DNA of 34,689 nucleotides from Streptomyces luteolus (lineage in GTDB: Bacteria > Actinomycetota > Actinomycetes > Streptomycetales > Streptomycetaceae), in contig NZ_JASCIS010000065.1 in assembly GCF_029968015.1 (NCBI RefSeq), positions 1 through 34,689 on the forward strand, read 5' to 3'. The notes under the pieces are model-generated. The model did not search any database. It was not told where the DNA came from and worked only from the letters and a program-made list of their open reading frames with translations. Shown piece after piece: positions 7,677 through 14,160 of this stretch; the stretch's first letter is position 1; every line of letters starts with the position of its first letter. A program made the translations under genes and the position numbers.

Positions 7677-7723
7677 GGTTCGGGTGGAATCGCCGCCTCC
7701 TCAAGGATCGCGGGTACGCGCCC

Positions 7724-7729
7724 TAATCT
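7724..7729 (+). promoter_or_regulatory. Candidate -10 (TAATCT) of a leaderless VOC transcript
   Basis: TAATCT ends six bases before the ATG at 7736, placing the expected transcription start at the A of the start codon. There is no ribosome site in between. Confidence 0.5.
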
Positions 7730-7735
7730 GACGCC

Positions 7736-8149
7736 ATGTCACTTCAACTGCTCGGCTTCGACAACGTCCTGCTCCCGGTGGGCGATCTGGGCGAGGCCGT
7801 GGACTTCTACGAGCGGGTCGGCTTTCCGCTCTCCTTCCGGCTCGACGAGGCCGGGATCGCCCTGCTGAAAGTGGGCGAGGAGACGCCCGGTGTGCTGCTG
7901 CGCCAGGAGGACGGTCTGCTTCCGCGCGCGCCCGGCACCTGGACACCGCGCGTCTGGCTGGAGGTGCCGGACGCCCGCGCGGCCGCCGGGGGCCTGGCCG
8001 CCGCCGGCCTGCGCCCCGATCCGCCGCTCTCCGTCTCGACCGGCTGGACCGTCGAACTCGCCGATCCCTGGGGCAATGTCATCGGTTTCACGGACTACCT
8101 GAAGCGCCCCTCGCTCGCGCGGAAGGAGTCCGCCGAGACTCCCGCTTGA
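7736..8149 (+). CDS. VOC-superfamily (glyoxalase/bleomycin-resistance fold) protein
   Basis: A 137-residue vicinal-oxygen-chelate protein. Two beta-alpha-beta-beta-beta modules are visible. The first begins LLGFDNVLLPVGDLGEAVDFYERVGF, here cited as residues 4-29. The second runs from the PRVWLEVPDARAAAGGL segment and ends in LADPWGNVIGFTDY (about 107-120), where the family usually carries its last metal ligand (Glu). Here the Glu position appears as Gly-Phe, so metal-dependent catalysis is doubtful. Possible roles are sequestration or dioxygenase-like activity; none can be assigned. It appears leaderless. Its stop codon overlaps the first TTGAAC palindrome of the downstream operon promoter. 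Confidence 0.82.
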   Translation: MSLQLLGFDNVLLPVGDLGEAVDFYERVGFPLSFRLDEAGIALLKVGEETPGVLLRQEDGLLPRAPGTWTPRVWLEVPDARAAAGGLAAAGLRPDPPLSVSTGWTVELADPWGNVIGFTDYLKRPSLARKESAETPA

Positions 8150-8159
8150 ACGTGTTCAA
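8146..8159. promoter_or_regulatory. Operator 1: TTGAAC-GT-GTTCAA
   Basis: A 14-bp inverted repeat with perfect six-base arms. It overlaps the VOC stop codon and its left arm coincides with the putative -35 (TTGAAC) of the next operon, the position expected for a repressor site. The likely ligand-responsive regulator is the TetR protein encoded at 9219-10004, by proximity only. Confidence 0.65.
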
Positions 8160-8174
8160 AAACAGGTCTACAGT
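8146..8174 (+). promoter_or_regulatory. Promoter of the membrane protein/DUF393/TetR operon
   Basis: TTGAAC (8146-8151) and TACAGT (8169-8174) are separated by exactly 17 bp, a good sigma70-type arrangement. Transcription would begin near 8181 and run through operator 2 before the first ATG at 8262. Confidence 0.6.
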
Positions 8175-8189
8175 CCATGACAACAGCTT

Positions 8190-8203
8190 TTGAACGCGTT
8201 CAA
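8190..8203. promoter_or_regulatory. Operator 2: TTGAACGCGTTCAA
   Basis: A fully palindromic 14-mer identical in both arms to operator 1. The centres are 44 bp apart, about four helical turns, suggesting two repressor dimers on one DNA face. It lies just downstream of the predicted transcription start. Confidence 0.65.
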
Positions 8204-8261
8204 GAGGGCTGACGACGGCATCCTGCCGTCCCCTCGGACGCCTTGAAAGGGGCAGGGACCC

Positions 8262-8687
8262 ATGGACCTCACCGTCCTCGCGTACGTCGTCTACCTGGCG
8301 ATCAGCATCGCCCTCACCGTCTGGGTGGCCCGCACCCTCAGCCGCAACGGGCGGATCTTCCTCGGCGACGTCCTACACGGCAACGAGAAGCTCGCGGAGG
8401 CCGTCAACCACCTTCTGGTCGTCGGCTTCTACCTGGTCAACCTCGGCTTCGTCGCCCTCTACCTGGGCGCCGACGACGAGATCACCAGCGCCCGCGCGGT
8501 CTTTGAGGCGCTGTCGGTGAAGCTGGGCGTCGTCCTGCTCGTCCTCGGCGTGATGCACCTCGGCAACGTGTGGGTGCTCAACAAGATCCGGCGGCGCGGA
8601 ATGATGGAGCGCGAGCAGCTTCCGCCCGTACCGCCGCAGGGGCTGAGCGGGCAGCAGGGTGTCTGGGCCAAGCCGGCCGGGGCCTGA
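8262..8687 (+). CDS. Conserved actinobacterial integral membrane protein
   Basis: A 141-residue protein with hydrophobic segments at about 4-23, 50-70 and 83-105. A short, charged, Pro/Gln-rich cytoplasmic-looking tail follows. No enzymatic motif is visible. AAGGGGCAGGG lies just before the ATG. It is the first gene of a three-gene operon with a DUF393 protein (four-base gap) and a TetR regulator, controlled by a promoter with two matching palindromes. This context suggests a role in response to a small hydrophobic molecule or membrane stress, but that is inference. Confidence 0.75.
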   Translation: MDLTVLAYVVYLAISIALTVWVARTLSRNGRIFLGDVLHGNEKLAEAVNHLLVVGFYLVNLGFVALYLGADDEITSARAVFEALSVKLGVVLLVLGVMHLGNVWVLNKIRRRGMMEREQLPPVPPQGLSGQQGVWAKPAGA

Positions 8688-8691
8688 GCCG

Positions 8692-9207
8692 ATGACCGCC
8701 GAGACAACGGCCGCCGACCGGGACCCCGCGCGGGTCCCGGTCCGCCGGCTCACCGTCCTGTACGACGCCAACTGCCCGCTCTGCACCCACGTACGCCAAT
8801 GGCTCGCCCGGCAGCGGAAGTTGGTGCGGCTCGACCTGGTGCCCGCCGGGTCCGAGGAGGCGCGGCGGCGGTTCCCGGGGCTCGACCACGGGGCCACGCT
8901 CGACGAGATCACCGTCGTCGCCGACGGCGGCCAGGTCTACCGGGGGCCCGCCGCCTGGGTCGTCACCCTGTGGGCCCTCGCCGAACACCGCCCGCTCGCC
9001 CACCGCCTGGCCACTCCGGCCGGCGCCCGCCTCGCGCGCGGCGCCGCGCTCGCCGCCGCCAAGTGGCGCGAGGGGTACCGGGGGCGGCCCGGGGGCGGCT
9101 GGGGCGGCGGGGTGTACCGCACCTCCGACGGCTGGGCCTACGACCCGAAGCACGGCTGGAGCCGTACGACACCGTCCTGTGCCGACGGCTCCTGCACCAC
9201 TGGTTAG
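8692..9207 (+). CDS. DUF393 (DCC) thiol-disulfide oxidoreductase-like protein
   Basis: A 171-residue member of the DUF393/DCC family. The hallmark LYDANCPLC motif gives D25, C28 and C31 (DxxCPxC), resembling a thioredoxin-fold redox centre. The family is annotated as thiol-disulfide oxidoreductase-like; its substrates are not known. The C-terminus is Gly/Arg-rich and ends CADGSC, adding two further cysteines. ATG 8692 follows the previous stop by four bases. An alternative GTG at 8659 would overlap the upstream gene and is less likely. The TAG stop (9205-9207) lies inside the putative -10 of the TetR gene. Confidence 0.8.
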   Translation: MTAETTAADRDPARVPVRRLTVLYDANCPLCTHVRQWLARQRKLVRLDLVPAGSEEARRRFPGLDHGATLDEITVVADGGQVYRGPAAWVVTLWALAEHRPLAHRLATPAGARLARGAALAAAKWREGYRGRPGGGWGGGVYRTSDGWAYDPKHGWSRTTPSCADGSCTTG

Positions 9208-9210
9208 GCT
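9205..9210 (+). promoter_or_regulatory. Candidate -10 (TAGGCT) of a leaderless tetR transcript
   Basis: TAGGCT ends eight bases before the GTG at 9219 and overlaps the DUF393 stop. It would give a near-leaderless internal transcript for the regulator in addition to read-through from the operon promoter. Confidence 0.4.
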
Positions 9211-9218
9211 CTGTCACC

Positions 9219-10004
9219 GTGGCAGCGACGAACGACGAAGCAGACGCGAACCCCGGCGGGGACGAGGGCCGGAAGTCCCCCGCGAAGAGCGAGCAGACCC
9301 GCGCCCTGATCCTCGAGACGGCCATGCGGCTCTTCCAGGAACGCGGCTACGACAAGACGACGATGCGGGCCATCGCCAAGGAGGCCGGGGTCTCCGTCGG
9401 CAACGCGTACTACTACTACGCGGGCAAGGAACACCTCATCCAGGGCTTCTACGACCGGATCGCCGCCGAGCACCAGGCGGCGGTCCGGCCGGTCCTGGAC
9501 CGCGAGACCGACCTGGAGGCGCGGCTCGCGGGCGTGCTGCGCTGCTGGCTCGACATCGCCCAGCCGTACCACGAGTTCGCCGCGCAGTTCTTCAAGAACG
9601 CCGCCGACCCGGACTCCCCGCTGAGCCCGTTCTCGACCGAGTCGGAGCACGCCCGCGAGGCCGCCATAGACGTGCACCGCGAGGTGCTGCGCGGCTCCAA
9701 GTCCAAGGTGCCCGAGGAACTCCGGGAGATCCTCCCCGAGTTGATGTGGCTCTCCCAGATGGGCCTCGTCCTGTACTGGGTCTTCGACCGCTCCCCCGGC
9801 CGCACCCGCAGCTACCGCCTGGCCGCCCGCGGCGCCCGCCTCACCACCCGCGGCGTGGCCCTGTCCCGCTTCCGCGTCCTGCGCCCCCTGGTCCGCGAGG
9901 TGCACGAACTCTTCACGGACTTCCTGCCGGGGATGACACGAACGGAGCCCTCCGCGAAGCCCGAGGCGGACAAGGAGGGCCCGAGCCAGCGGGGCGAGCG
10001 CTAG
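9219..10004 (+). CDS. TetR/AcrR-family transcriptional regulator
   Basis: A 261-residue regulator. After a polar 25-residue tail, the TetR_N domain begins at TRALILETA. The helix-turn-helix is at about 47-68 (TTMRAIAKEAGVSVGNAYYYY), followed by AGKEHLIQGFYDR. The ligand/dimerisation domain fills 90-240 and the C-terminal 20 residues are charged. GTG 9219 has no ribosome site and is preceded by a TANNNT box. It is the last gene of the operon that starts with the two TTGAAC palindromes, the natural candidate autoregulatory sites. Its stop TAG shares the palindrome CTAG (10001-10004) with the stop of the convergent gene, leaving no space for a terminator. Confidence 0.88.
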   Translation: MAATNDEADANPGGDEGRKSPAKSEQTRALILETAMRLFQERGYDKTTMRAIAKEAGVSVGNAYYYYAGKEHLIQGFYDRIAAEHQAAVRPVLDRETDLEARLAGVLRCWLDIAQPYHEFAAQFFKNAADPDSPLSPFSTESEHAREAAIDVHREVLRGSKSKVPEELREILPELMWLSQMGLVLYWVFDRSPGRTRSYRLAARGARLTTRGVALSRFRVLRPLVREVHELFTDFLPGMTRTEPSAKPEADKEGPSQRGER

Positions 10005-10422
10005 CGGCCACGCCCGTACCCGCTCGCTCGGGTGTTCTCGCCCAGTTCGCGCATGGCCCACGCGTGAGCGCTGATCTGGCGGCGCAGGGAGCCCGTCGTG
10101 AAGAGGGCCACGCCCGCCGCCGACACCGGGACGGAGAGGGCGAGGACCGCCAGGGCCTCGGGCCAGTCGCGTTCGTCCTCGCACCAGTCGCCGCGCTGCA
10201 AACCGCCGTTGGCCGTGCCGTACTCGGTCAGGAGGCGGGACTCGCACTCCCGCGGGTGCTGGTCGTCGGGCTTCCTGTCGACCTCGTACGGGGTGAGCAG
10301 CAGCAGGGCGCACCAGGTCCACTGCAGGGCGGCGACGACCAGCAGGACGACGCCCCAGCTGCGTATCCGGGTGGCTCTGTCGCGGTAGTCGAGGTCGTAC
10401 TCGCGTGCTCGCGTGCTCGCAT
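10001..10422 (-). pseudogene. Two-helix membrane protein put out of frame with its ATG by an 8-bp repeat
   Basis: The coding frame gives EYDLDYRDRATRIRSWGV, a helix at about VVLLVVAALQWTWCALLLL, a polar loop with three cysteines, a second helix LAVLALSVPVSAAGVALF and a basic tail ending at TAG 10003..10001. That frame has no ATG, GTG or TTG before the second helix. An ATG at 10422, preceded by a good leaderless -10 (TAGATT), opens the wrong frame. Between them lies an 8-bp unit repeated three times. Removing one unit gives MRAREYDLDYRD, exactly in frame. Either the gene is currently off, or the repeat is a phase-variable switch, or it is a sequencing error. No family is recognised. Confidence 0.65.
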
Positions 10423-10424
10423 GC
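10401..10424. repeat. 8-bp tandem repeat x3 overlapping a start codon
   Basis: tcgcgtgc, tcgcgtgc, tcgcatgc. The last unit contains the minus-strand ATG of the membrane gene. Because eight is not a multiple of three, each gain or loss changes the reading frame. Confidence 0.95.
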
Positions 10425-10428
10425 CGTG

Positions 10429-10434
10429 AATCTA
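10429..10434 (-). promoter_or_regulatory. Candidate -10 (TAGATT) of a leaderless transcript
   Basis: On the minus strand TAGATT ends six bases before the ATG at 10422. The stop TAG of the upstream ATPase gene forms its first three bases. Confidence 0.5.
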
Positions 10435-10866
10435 GCCCGCGAGGCAGGGCTCGGCCGAGCCGACCAGGACCCAGACCGTCTTTCCGTGCGGGCCGCGCCG
10501 CCACACTCCCCACGCGTTCGCCACCGACTCGACCAGCTGCAGGCTCCGCCCCTGGTCCTCGCCGCCCAGGCCCGCCAACAGGCCGGGACCGGCGTGGAGT
10601 TCGGGCCCCGTGTCGGACTCGTCGGAGACCTCGATGAAGCACGTGCCGTCCGCGAGGACCGTCACCGCCACCTCGAACTCCCGCTCCCGCAGGGGCCCAT
10701 GGCGTACGAGGAGGGTCGCGAGCTCGGAGACGAGGAGGGCCGCGTCGGCCACGGCGGGGGCGTGCGTGCCGTGGCCCCAGGCCGCCATGTGGTCGCGGAC
10801 GCGCAGCCGGGCGAGGCCGACCGACGCCGGGTGCCGGGGCAGCCGGAACGCCGCACGTCTGAGCAC
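10432..10866 (-). CDS. RsbW-like histidine-kinase-type ATPase (HATPase_c_2)
   Basis: A 144-residue stand-alone ATP-binding domain of the anti-sigma-factor (RsbW/SpoIIAB-like) superfamily that is greatly expanded in Streptomyces. The N-box region SELATLLVRHG (47-57) has Leu where the family has the Mg-binding Asn. The G1 region (EVSDESDTGPE, 79-89) lacks a clear DxGxG. The G2 segment GRSLQLVESVANAWG (106-120) and the closing VWVLV strand are recognisable. ATP binding may therefore be weak. GTG 10866 is chosen because GGGAGG lies six bases upstream; longer in-frame extension overlaps the metallophosphoesterase gene. Partner sigma or anti-anti-sigma factors are not in the window. Confidence 0.78.
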   Translation of the reverse strand: MLRRAAFRLPRHPASVGLARLRVRDHMAAWGHGTHAPAVADAALLVSELATLLVRHGPLREREFEVAVTVLADGTCFIEVSDESDTGPELHAGPGLLAGLGGEDQGRSLQLVESVANAWGVWRRGPHGKTVWVLVGSAEPCLAG

Positions 10867-11045
10867 GACCCACCTCCCGGCGTCTCTACGCGAACTCCCC
10901 CGCGTACGGTCACGGGTTCTGCACGCCCGACAACCCCGATGCTGCGCCGTTGCGCCGGGTGATGCCAGAGGGGCGGGCGTCAAGAACCGAGGACTGGCCG
11001 GAACCGGCCCCCGGGGGAGGGCGCCTGGGGAGGGCGCCGGGGGGC

Positions 11046-12452
11046 TCAGGCCTGGCGCGAGGCCAGCGTCACCACGGTGATGTCGGACGGCGCCCCCACC
11101 CGCACCGGCGGACCCCAGGCGCCCGCGCCCCGGGTGACGTACAGCTGGGTGTCGCCGTACCGCTCCAGACCCGCCAGGGTCGGGTTGGCGAGGTCCGCGA
11201 TGATGTTGCCGGGCCACATCTGGCCGCCGTGGGTGTGCCCGGAGAGCTGCAGGTCGACGCCGTGCCGGACCGCGTCGTGGATCATCACCGGCTGGTGGGC
11301 GAGGAGCACGGAGGCGCGGCCGCGGTCGCGGTCGCCGAGCGCCTTGGCGTAGTCGGGGCCGTCCGCGTACCGCTCGCCCGCGAGGTCGTTGACGCCCGCG
11401 AGGTCGAAGCCGTCGATCTCCACGCGGGCGTTCTCCAGCGGGTGCAGACCGAGTTCGCGTACGTGGTCGACCCACTGCTCCGCGCCGGAGAAGTACTCGT
11501 GGTTGCCGGTGACGAAGAACGAGCCGTGCCGGGCGCGCAGTCGGGCCAGGGGCTCGGCGGCCGGGCCGAGGTTCTCGACACTGCCGTCGACCAGGTCGCC
11601 GACCACCGCGATCAGGTCGGGCTGCGTGGAGTTGATGGTGTCGACGATGCGCTGGGTGTGGGCGCGGCCCAGGATGGGGCCGAGGTGGACGTCGCTGACG
11701 ACGGCGATCCTGAACCCGTGGGCGGCGCGCGGGAGTTTGGCCAGCGGCACGGTGACGCGCTTGACGCCGGGGCCACGCAGCACGTTGTTCGCCCCGTACC
11801 CGACGGTGCCGAGGGCGGCGGCCACGGCGGCACCCGCGACGACGCGGGAGACGAAGAGGCGGCGGGAGGGGCCGCTCGTCGCGCCGGTGAGGGCGGCGGG
11901 CGTGTCCGGCACCGAGGGCGGCGGCGACAGCGGCGGCGGCGACAGCGGCGGCGGCTCCGATCCGGCGTCCGCCAGGGCGGGTTCGGGGTCGGGCGCGGTG
12001 TCGGCAGGGGCCGGGGTCGTGACGGGCTTCGCGCTCGGCGCCCTGGCGGGGGTGGTGGTGACGGGGGTGGCGGGCGCCTCCGCGGGGGCCGCGGCCGGGG
12101 GCGCGGGCGCCTGCGCGGGGGCCGGTTGCCGCATCCGTACGTCCGCGCGCCGCAGCACGCGCAGCAGCACCGGTCGTACGACCTCGCCCACGAGCAGCGC
12201 GAGCGTCAGGTAGATGGAGACCGCCATCCACAGATAGCCGGGCCAGGCGAGGACCTGCTGGAGCCAGAACGGCGCCCCGGCGCGGTCGCTCATGAACCCG
12301 GCGATCATCACCAGCGGCCCGGCGACGAACACGGCCGTGCCGACCCGGCGGGCCCACGTGCGCCGCACCGTGGTGTCGCGCACCACGCGTCGCCAGCCGT
12401 ACCACTGCATGCCGATGACGAGCGCCAGGATCGCGAGGAACAGGAAGCTCAC
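11046..12452 (-). CDS. Membrane metallophosphoesterase with internal Tat-like anchor
   Basis: A 468-residue calcineurin-type phosphoesterase. Three N-terminal membrane helices (about 2-18, 38-54, 68-91) are followed by an Ala/Pro-rich linker (110-195). Next is a twin-arginine-like segment SRRLFV (196-201) with a hydrophobic stretch (203-222), then the catalytic domain from about 245. Metal-binding motifs are complete: SDVHLG (D254, H256), GDLVDG (D286), GNHE (N317, H318), LLAHQP and SGHTHGGQ. Such proteins hydrolyse phosphodiesters or phospholipid headgroups; the substrate is unknown. The linker contains an LSPPP repeat from a 15-bp DNA duplication (11916-11945). GTG 12452 has GGGAG eight bases upstream and follows the SCO4848-like gene by 12 bases. 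Confidence 0.86.
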   Translation of the reverse strand: MSFLFLAILALVIGMQWYGWRRVVRDTTVRRTWARRVGTAVFVAGPLVMIAGFMSDRAGAPFWLQQVLAWPGYLWMAVSIYLTLALLVGEVVRPVLLRVLRRADVRMRQPAPAQAPAPPAAAPAEAPATPVTTTPARAPSAKPVTTPAPADTAPDPEPALADAGSEPPPLSPPPLSPPPSVPDTPAALTGATSGPSRRLFVSRVVAGAAVAAALGTVGYGANNVLRGPGVKRVTVPLAKLPRAAHGFRIAVVSDVHLGPILGRAHTQRIVDTINSTQPDLIAVVGDLVDGSVENLGPAAEPLARLRARHGSFFVTGNHEYFSGAEQWVDHVRELGLHPLENARVEIDGFDLAGVNDLAGERYADGPDYAKALGDRDRGRASVLLAHQPVMIHDAVRHGVDLQLSGHTHGGQMWPGNIIADLANPTLAGLERYGDTQLYVTRGAGAWGPPVRVGAPSDITVVTLASRQA

Positions 12453-12464
12453 GGCCGGGACTCC

Positions 12465-12707
12465 CTATGACTTTCGGCGCAGTGCACGCACGCCGCGCAA
12501 CCCGATGACCCCGATGACCGTCCCCAGGACAAAGGACACCACGGCAAGCAGCAGATGGACCCAGAAGTACCCGGTCGGGTCACCGGCGTCGTCGAAGGCG
12601 AGCCCGCTTCCGTCCTTCCAGAGGTTCTTGACGAAAGTGATCCAGATGACCCAGGACCAGACGCCGAAGGCGAGCAGGAACCACGAGACCGGGCGGCTGA
12701 GCTTCAT
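12465..12707 (-). CDS. SCO4848-family small membrane protein
   Basis: An 80-residue protein with two helices (about 7-27 and 48-70), the motif WSWVIWITFVKNLW in the first and a short basic C-terminus. It matches what I recall of the actinobacterial SCO4848 family, of unknown function. ATG 12707 begins MKLSRPVSWF. The longer open frame upstream runs into the opposite-strand dacC gene and is not coding. It is the first gene of a two-gene operon with the metallophosphoesterase and divergent from the carboxypeptidase, sharing a 118-bp intergenic region. Confidence 0.82.
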   Translation of the reverse strand: MKLSRPVSWFLLAFGVWSWVIWITFVKNLWKDGSGLAFDDAGDPTGYFWVHLLLAVVSFVLGTVIGVIGLRGVRALRRKS

Positions 12708-12812
12708 ATCCCCAGTATCGCGCCCGGCTCGCGCACCCCGCCGTCGGGGTGGTTCGAGTGATGATCCGAAGACACAGCCGAACGGGCCGCGCACAGCTGG
12801 GCGAATCCCCTG

Positions 12813-12818
12813 TACGTT
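12813..12818 (+). promoter_or_regulatory. Candidate -10 (TACGTT) of a leaderless dacC transcript
   Basis: TACGTT ends seven bases before the GTG at 12826. No ribosome site separates them. Confidence 0.45.
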
Positions 12819-12825
12819 CCTCACC

Positions 12826-14085
12826 GTGCCTGCCTTGACTGCGTCTGTGACTGCATCTCTTAAGCGAACGACCGCTGTTGCGGTGGTTTCCGCCGCTTTT
12901 CTGACCGCTTCTGTCGCCGCTCCCGCGGTCGCGGACGAGAAGCCGGGCAACAAGCCGGACAAACCGAAGCCCCCGGCGACGATGTCCCAGGTCGGCGGCG
13001 CGCGGCTCGGCGAGGCGGGTACGCAGGTCAACCTCGGGCCGGGCGTCCCGGCGCTGCCGAAGAAGCTCTCGGGCCGCTCCTGGATCGTCACGGACGCCGA
13101 GTCGGGCGACGTCCTCGCCGCGCACAACGCGCACTGGCGGCTGCCGCCCGCGAGCACGATGAAGATGCTCTTCGCGGACACGGTCCTGCCGAAGTTCCCC
13201 AAGGACCAGAAGCACCTGGTGAAGCGGGAGGAGCTGCTCGACGTCGGCGTGGGCAGCAGCCTCGTCGGCATCAAGGAGAACAACACGTACAGCGTGCACG
13301 ACCTGTGGCTCGGGGTGTTCCTGCGCTCCGGGAACGACGCGGTGCACGTGCTGTCCCACATGAACGGCGGCATCGAGAAGACCGTCGCCGACATGCAGAA
13401 GCGCGCCGACGAGCTGCAGGCCCGCGACACCCACGTGGTCAGCCCCGACGGCTACGACGCGAAGGGCCAGGTCTCCTCCGCGTACGACCTGACGCTGATC
13501 GCCCGATCCGGGATGCAGGAGGAGGACTTCCGGGAGTACGCGGCGACCGCCACCGCCCAGTTCCCCGGTGAGCAGAAGAAGGGCAAGAAGCGCGGGCACT
13601 TCGCCATCCAGAACACCAACCGCCTGCTGACCGGCGCCGACGGCGTGACCCCGTATAAGGGCATCGCGGGTGTGAAGAACGGGTCCACGACGAACGCGGG
13701 CACGACGTTCACCGGGGTCGCCGAGCGGGACGGGAAGGTGCTGCTCGTCACCGTCATGAACCCGGACTCGGACGAGTCGATGGCCGTCTACAAGGAGACC
13801 GCGCGCCTGTTCGACTGGGGCTTCGCCGCCGCCGGGAAGGTCAAGCCGGTGGGCGAGCTGGTCGCCCCGGCGAGCGCGGACCAGCACGCGAAGGGGGCGG
13901 CCGCGCCCGAGAAGACCCCTGCCGGGGAGAAGTCCGAGGCCGCCGCGGGCAAGGGCGAGTCGAGCGGTGTCGGCATCGCGCTCGCGGTCACGGGTGGGGT
14001 GCTTGTGCTGGTCGGTGCGGGTGTGTTCCTCGTGAACCGGCGTTGGCCGCTGCCTGAGCTGGTTCGGCGGTTGCCCCGTAGGTAG
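12826..14085 (+). CDS. dacC: D-alanyl-D-alanine carboxypeptidase (S11, DacC-like PBP)
   Basis: A 419-residue low-molecular-mass penicillin-binding protein that trims the terminal D-Ala of peptidoglycan stem peptides outside the membrane. A signal peptide (about 1-36, KRTTAVAV to APAVA) precedes the serine peptidase domain. The active-site tetrad is S110-T-M-K113 and the second motif is S168-G-N170. The third motif is K284-N-G286 rather than the usual KTG. The C-terminal part has an Ala/Lys/Glu-rich linker, one transmembrane helix (about 385-405) and a basic cytoplasmic tail. GTG 12826 lacks a ribosome site but has a -10-like box seven bases upstream. The gene symbol follows common usage for streptomycete homologues. 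Confidence 0.88.
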   Translation: MPALTASVTASLKRTTAVAVVSAAFLTASVAAPAVADEKPGNKPDKPKPPATMSQVGGARLGEAGTQVNLGPGVPALPKKLSGRSWIVTDAESGDVLAAHNAHWRLPPASTMKMLFADTVLPKFPKDQKHLVKREELLDVGVGSSLVGIKENNTYSVHDLWLGVFLRSGNDAVHVLSHMNGGIEKTVADMQKRADELQARDTHVVSPDGYDAKGQVSSAYDLTLIARSGMQEEDFREYAATATAQFPGEQKKGKKRGHFAIQNTNRLLTGADGVTPYKGIAGVKNGSTTNAGTTFTGVAERDGKVLLVTVMNPDSDESMAVYKETARLFDWGFAAAGKVKPVGELVAPASADQHAKGAAAPEKTPAGEKSEAAAGKGESSGVGIALAVTGGVLVLVGAGVFLVNRRWPLPELVRRLPRR

Positions 14086-14104
14086 TCGGGCCCGCACCGT
14101 CGGC

Positions 14105-14160
14105 TCGGGTGCCGTCTATCGCCCTGCGGGCTCGTCCTCAAACGCCGGACGGGCTGTCTT
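14105..14160. repeat. Streptomyces dispersed repeat at the dacC/YihY convergence
   Basis: The stretch ctgcgggctcgtcctcaaac followed by gccggacgggct is a half copy of a very common streptomycete intergenic element. It supplies the YihY stop codon. Part of the same element (cctcgtcctcaat) recurs at 32349-32363. Confidence 0.7.

Noticed and set aside
12292..12825. In-frame extension upstream of dacC
   Set aside because: It runs antisense through the SCO4848-like and metallophosphoesterase genes. The signal peptide begins at the GTG 12826.
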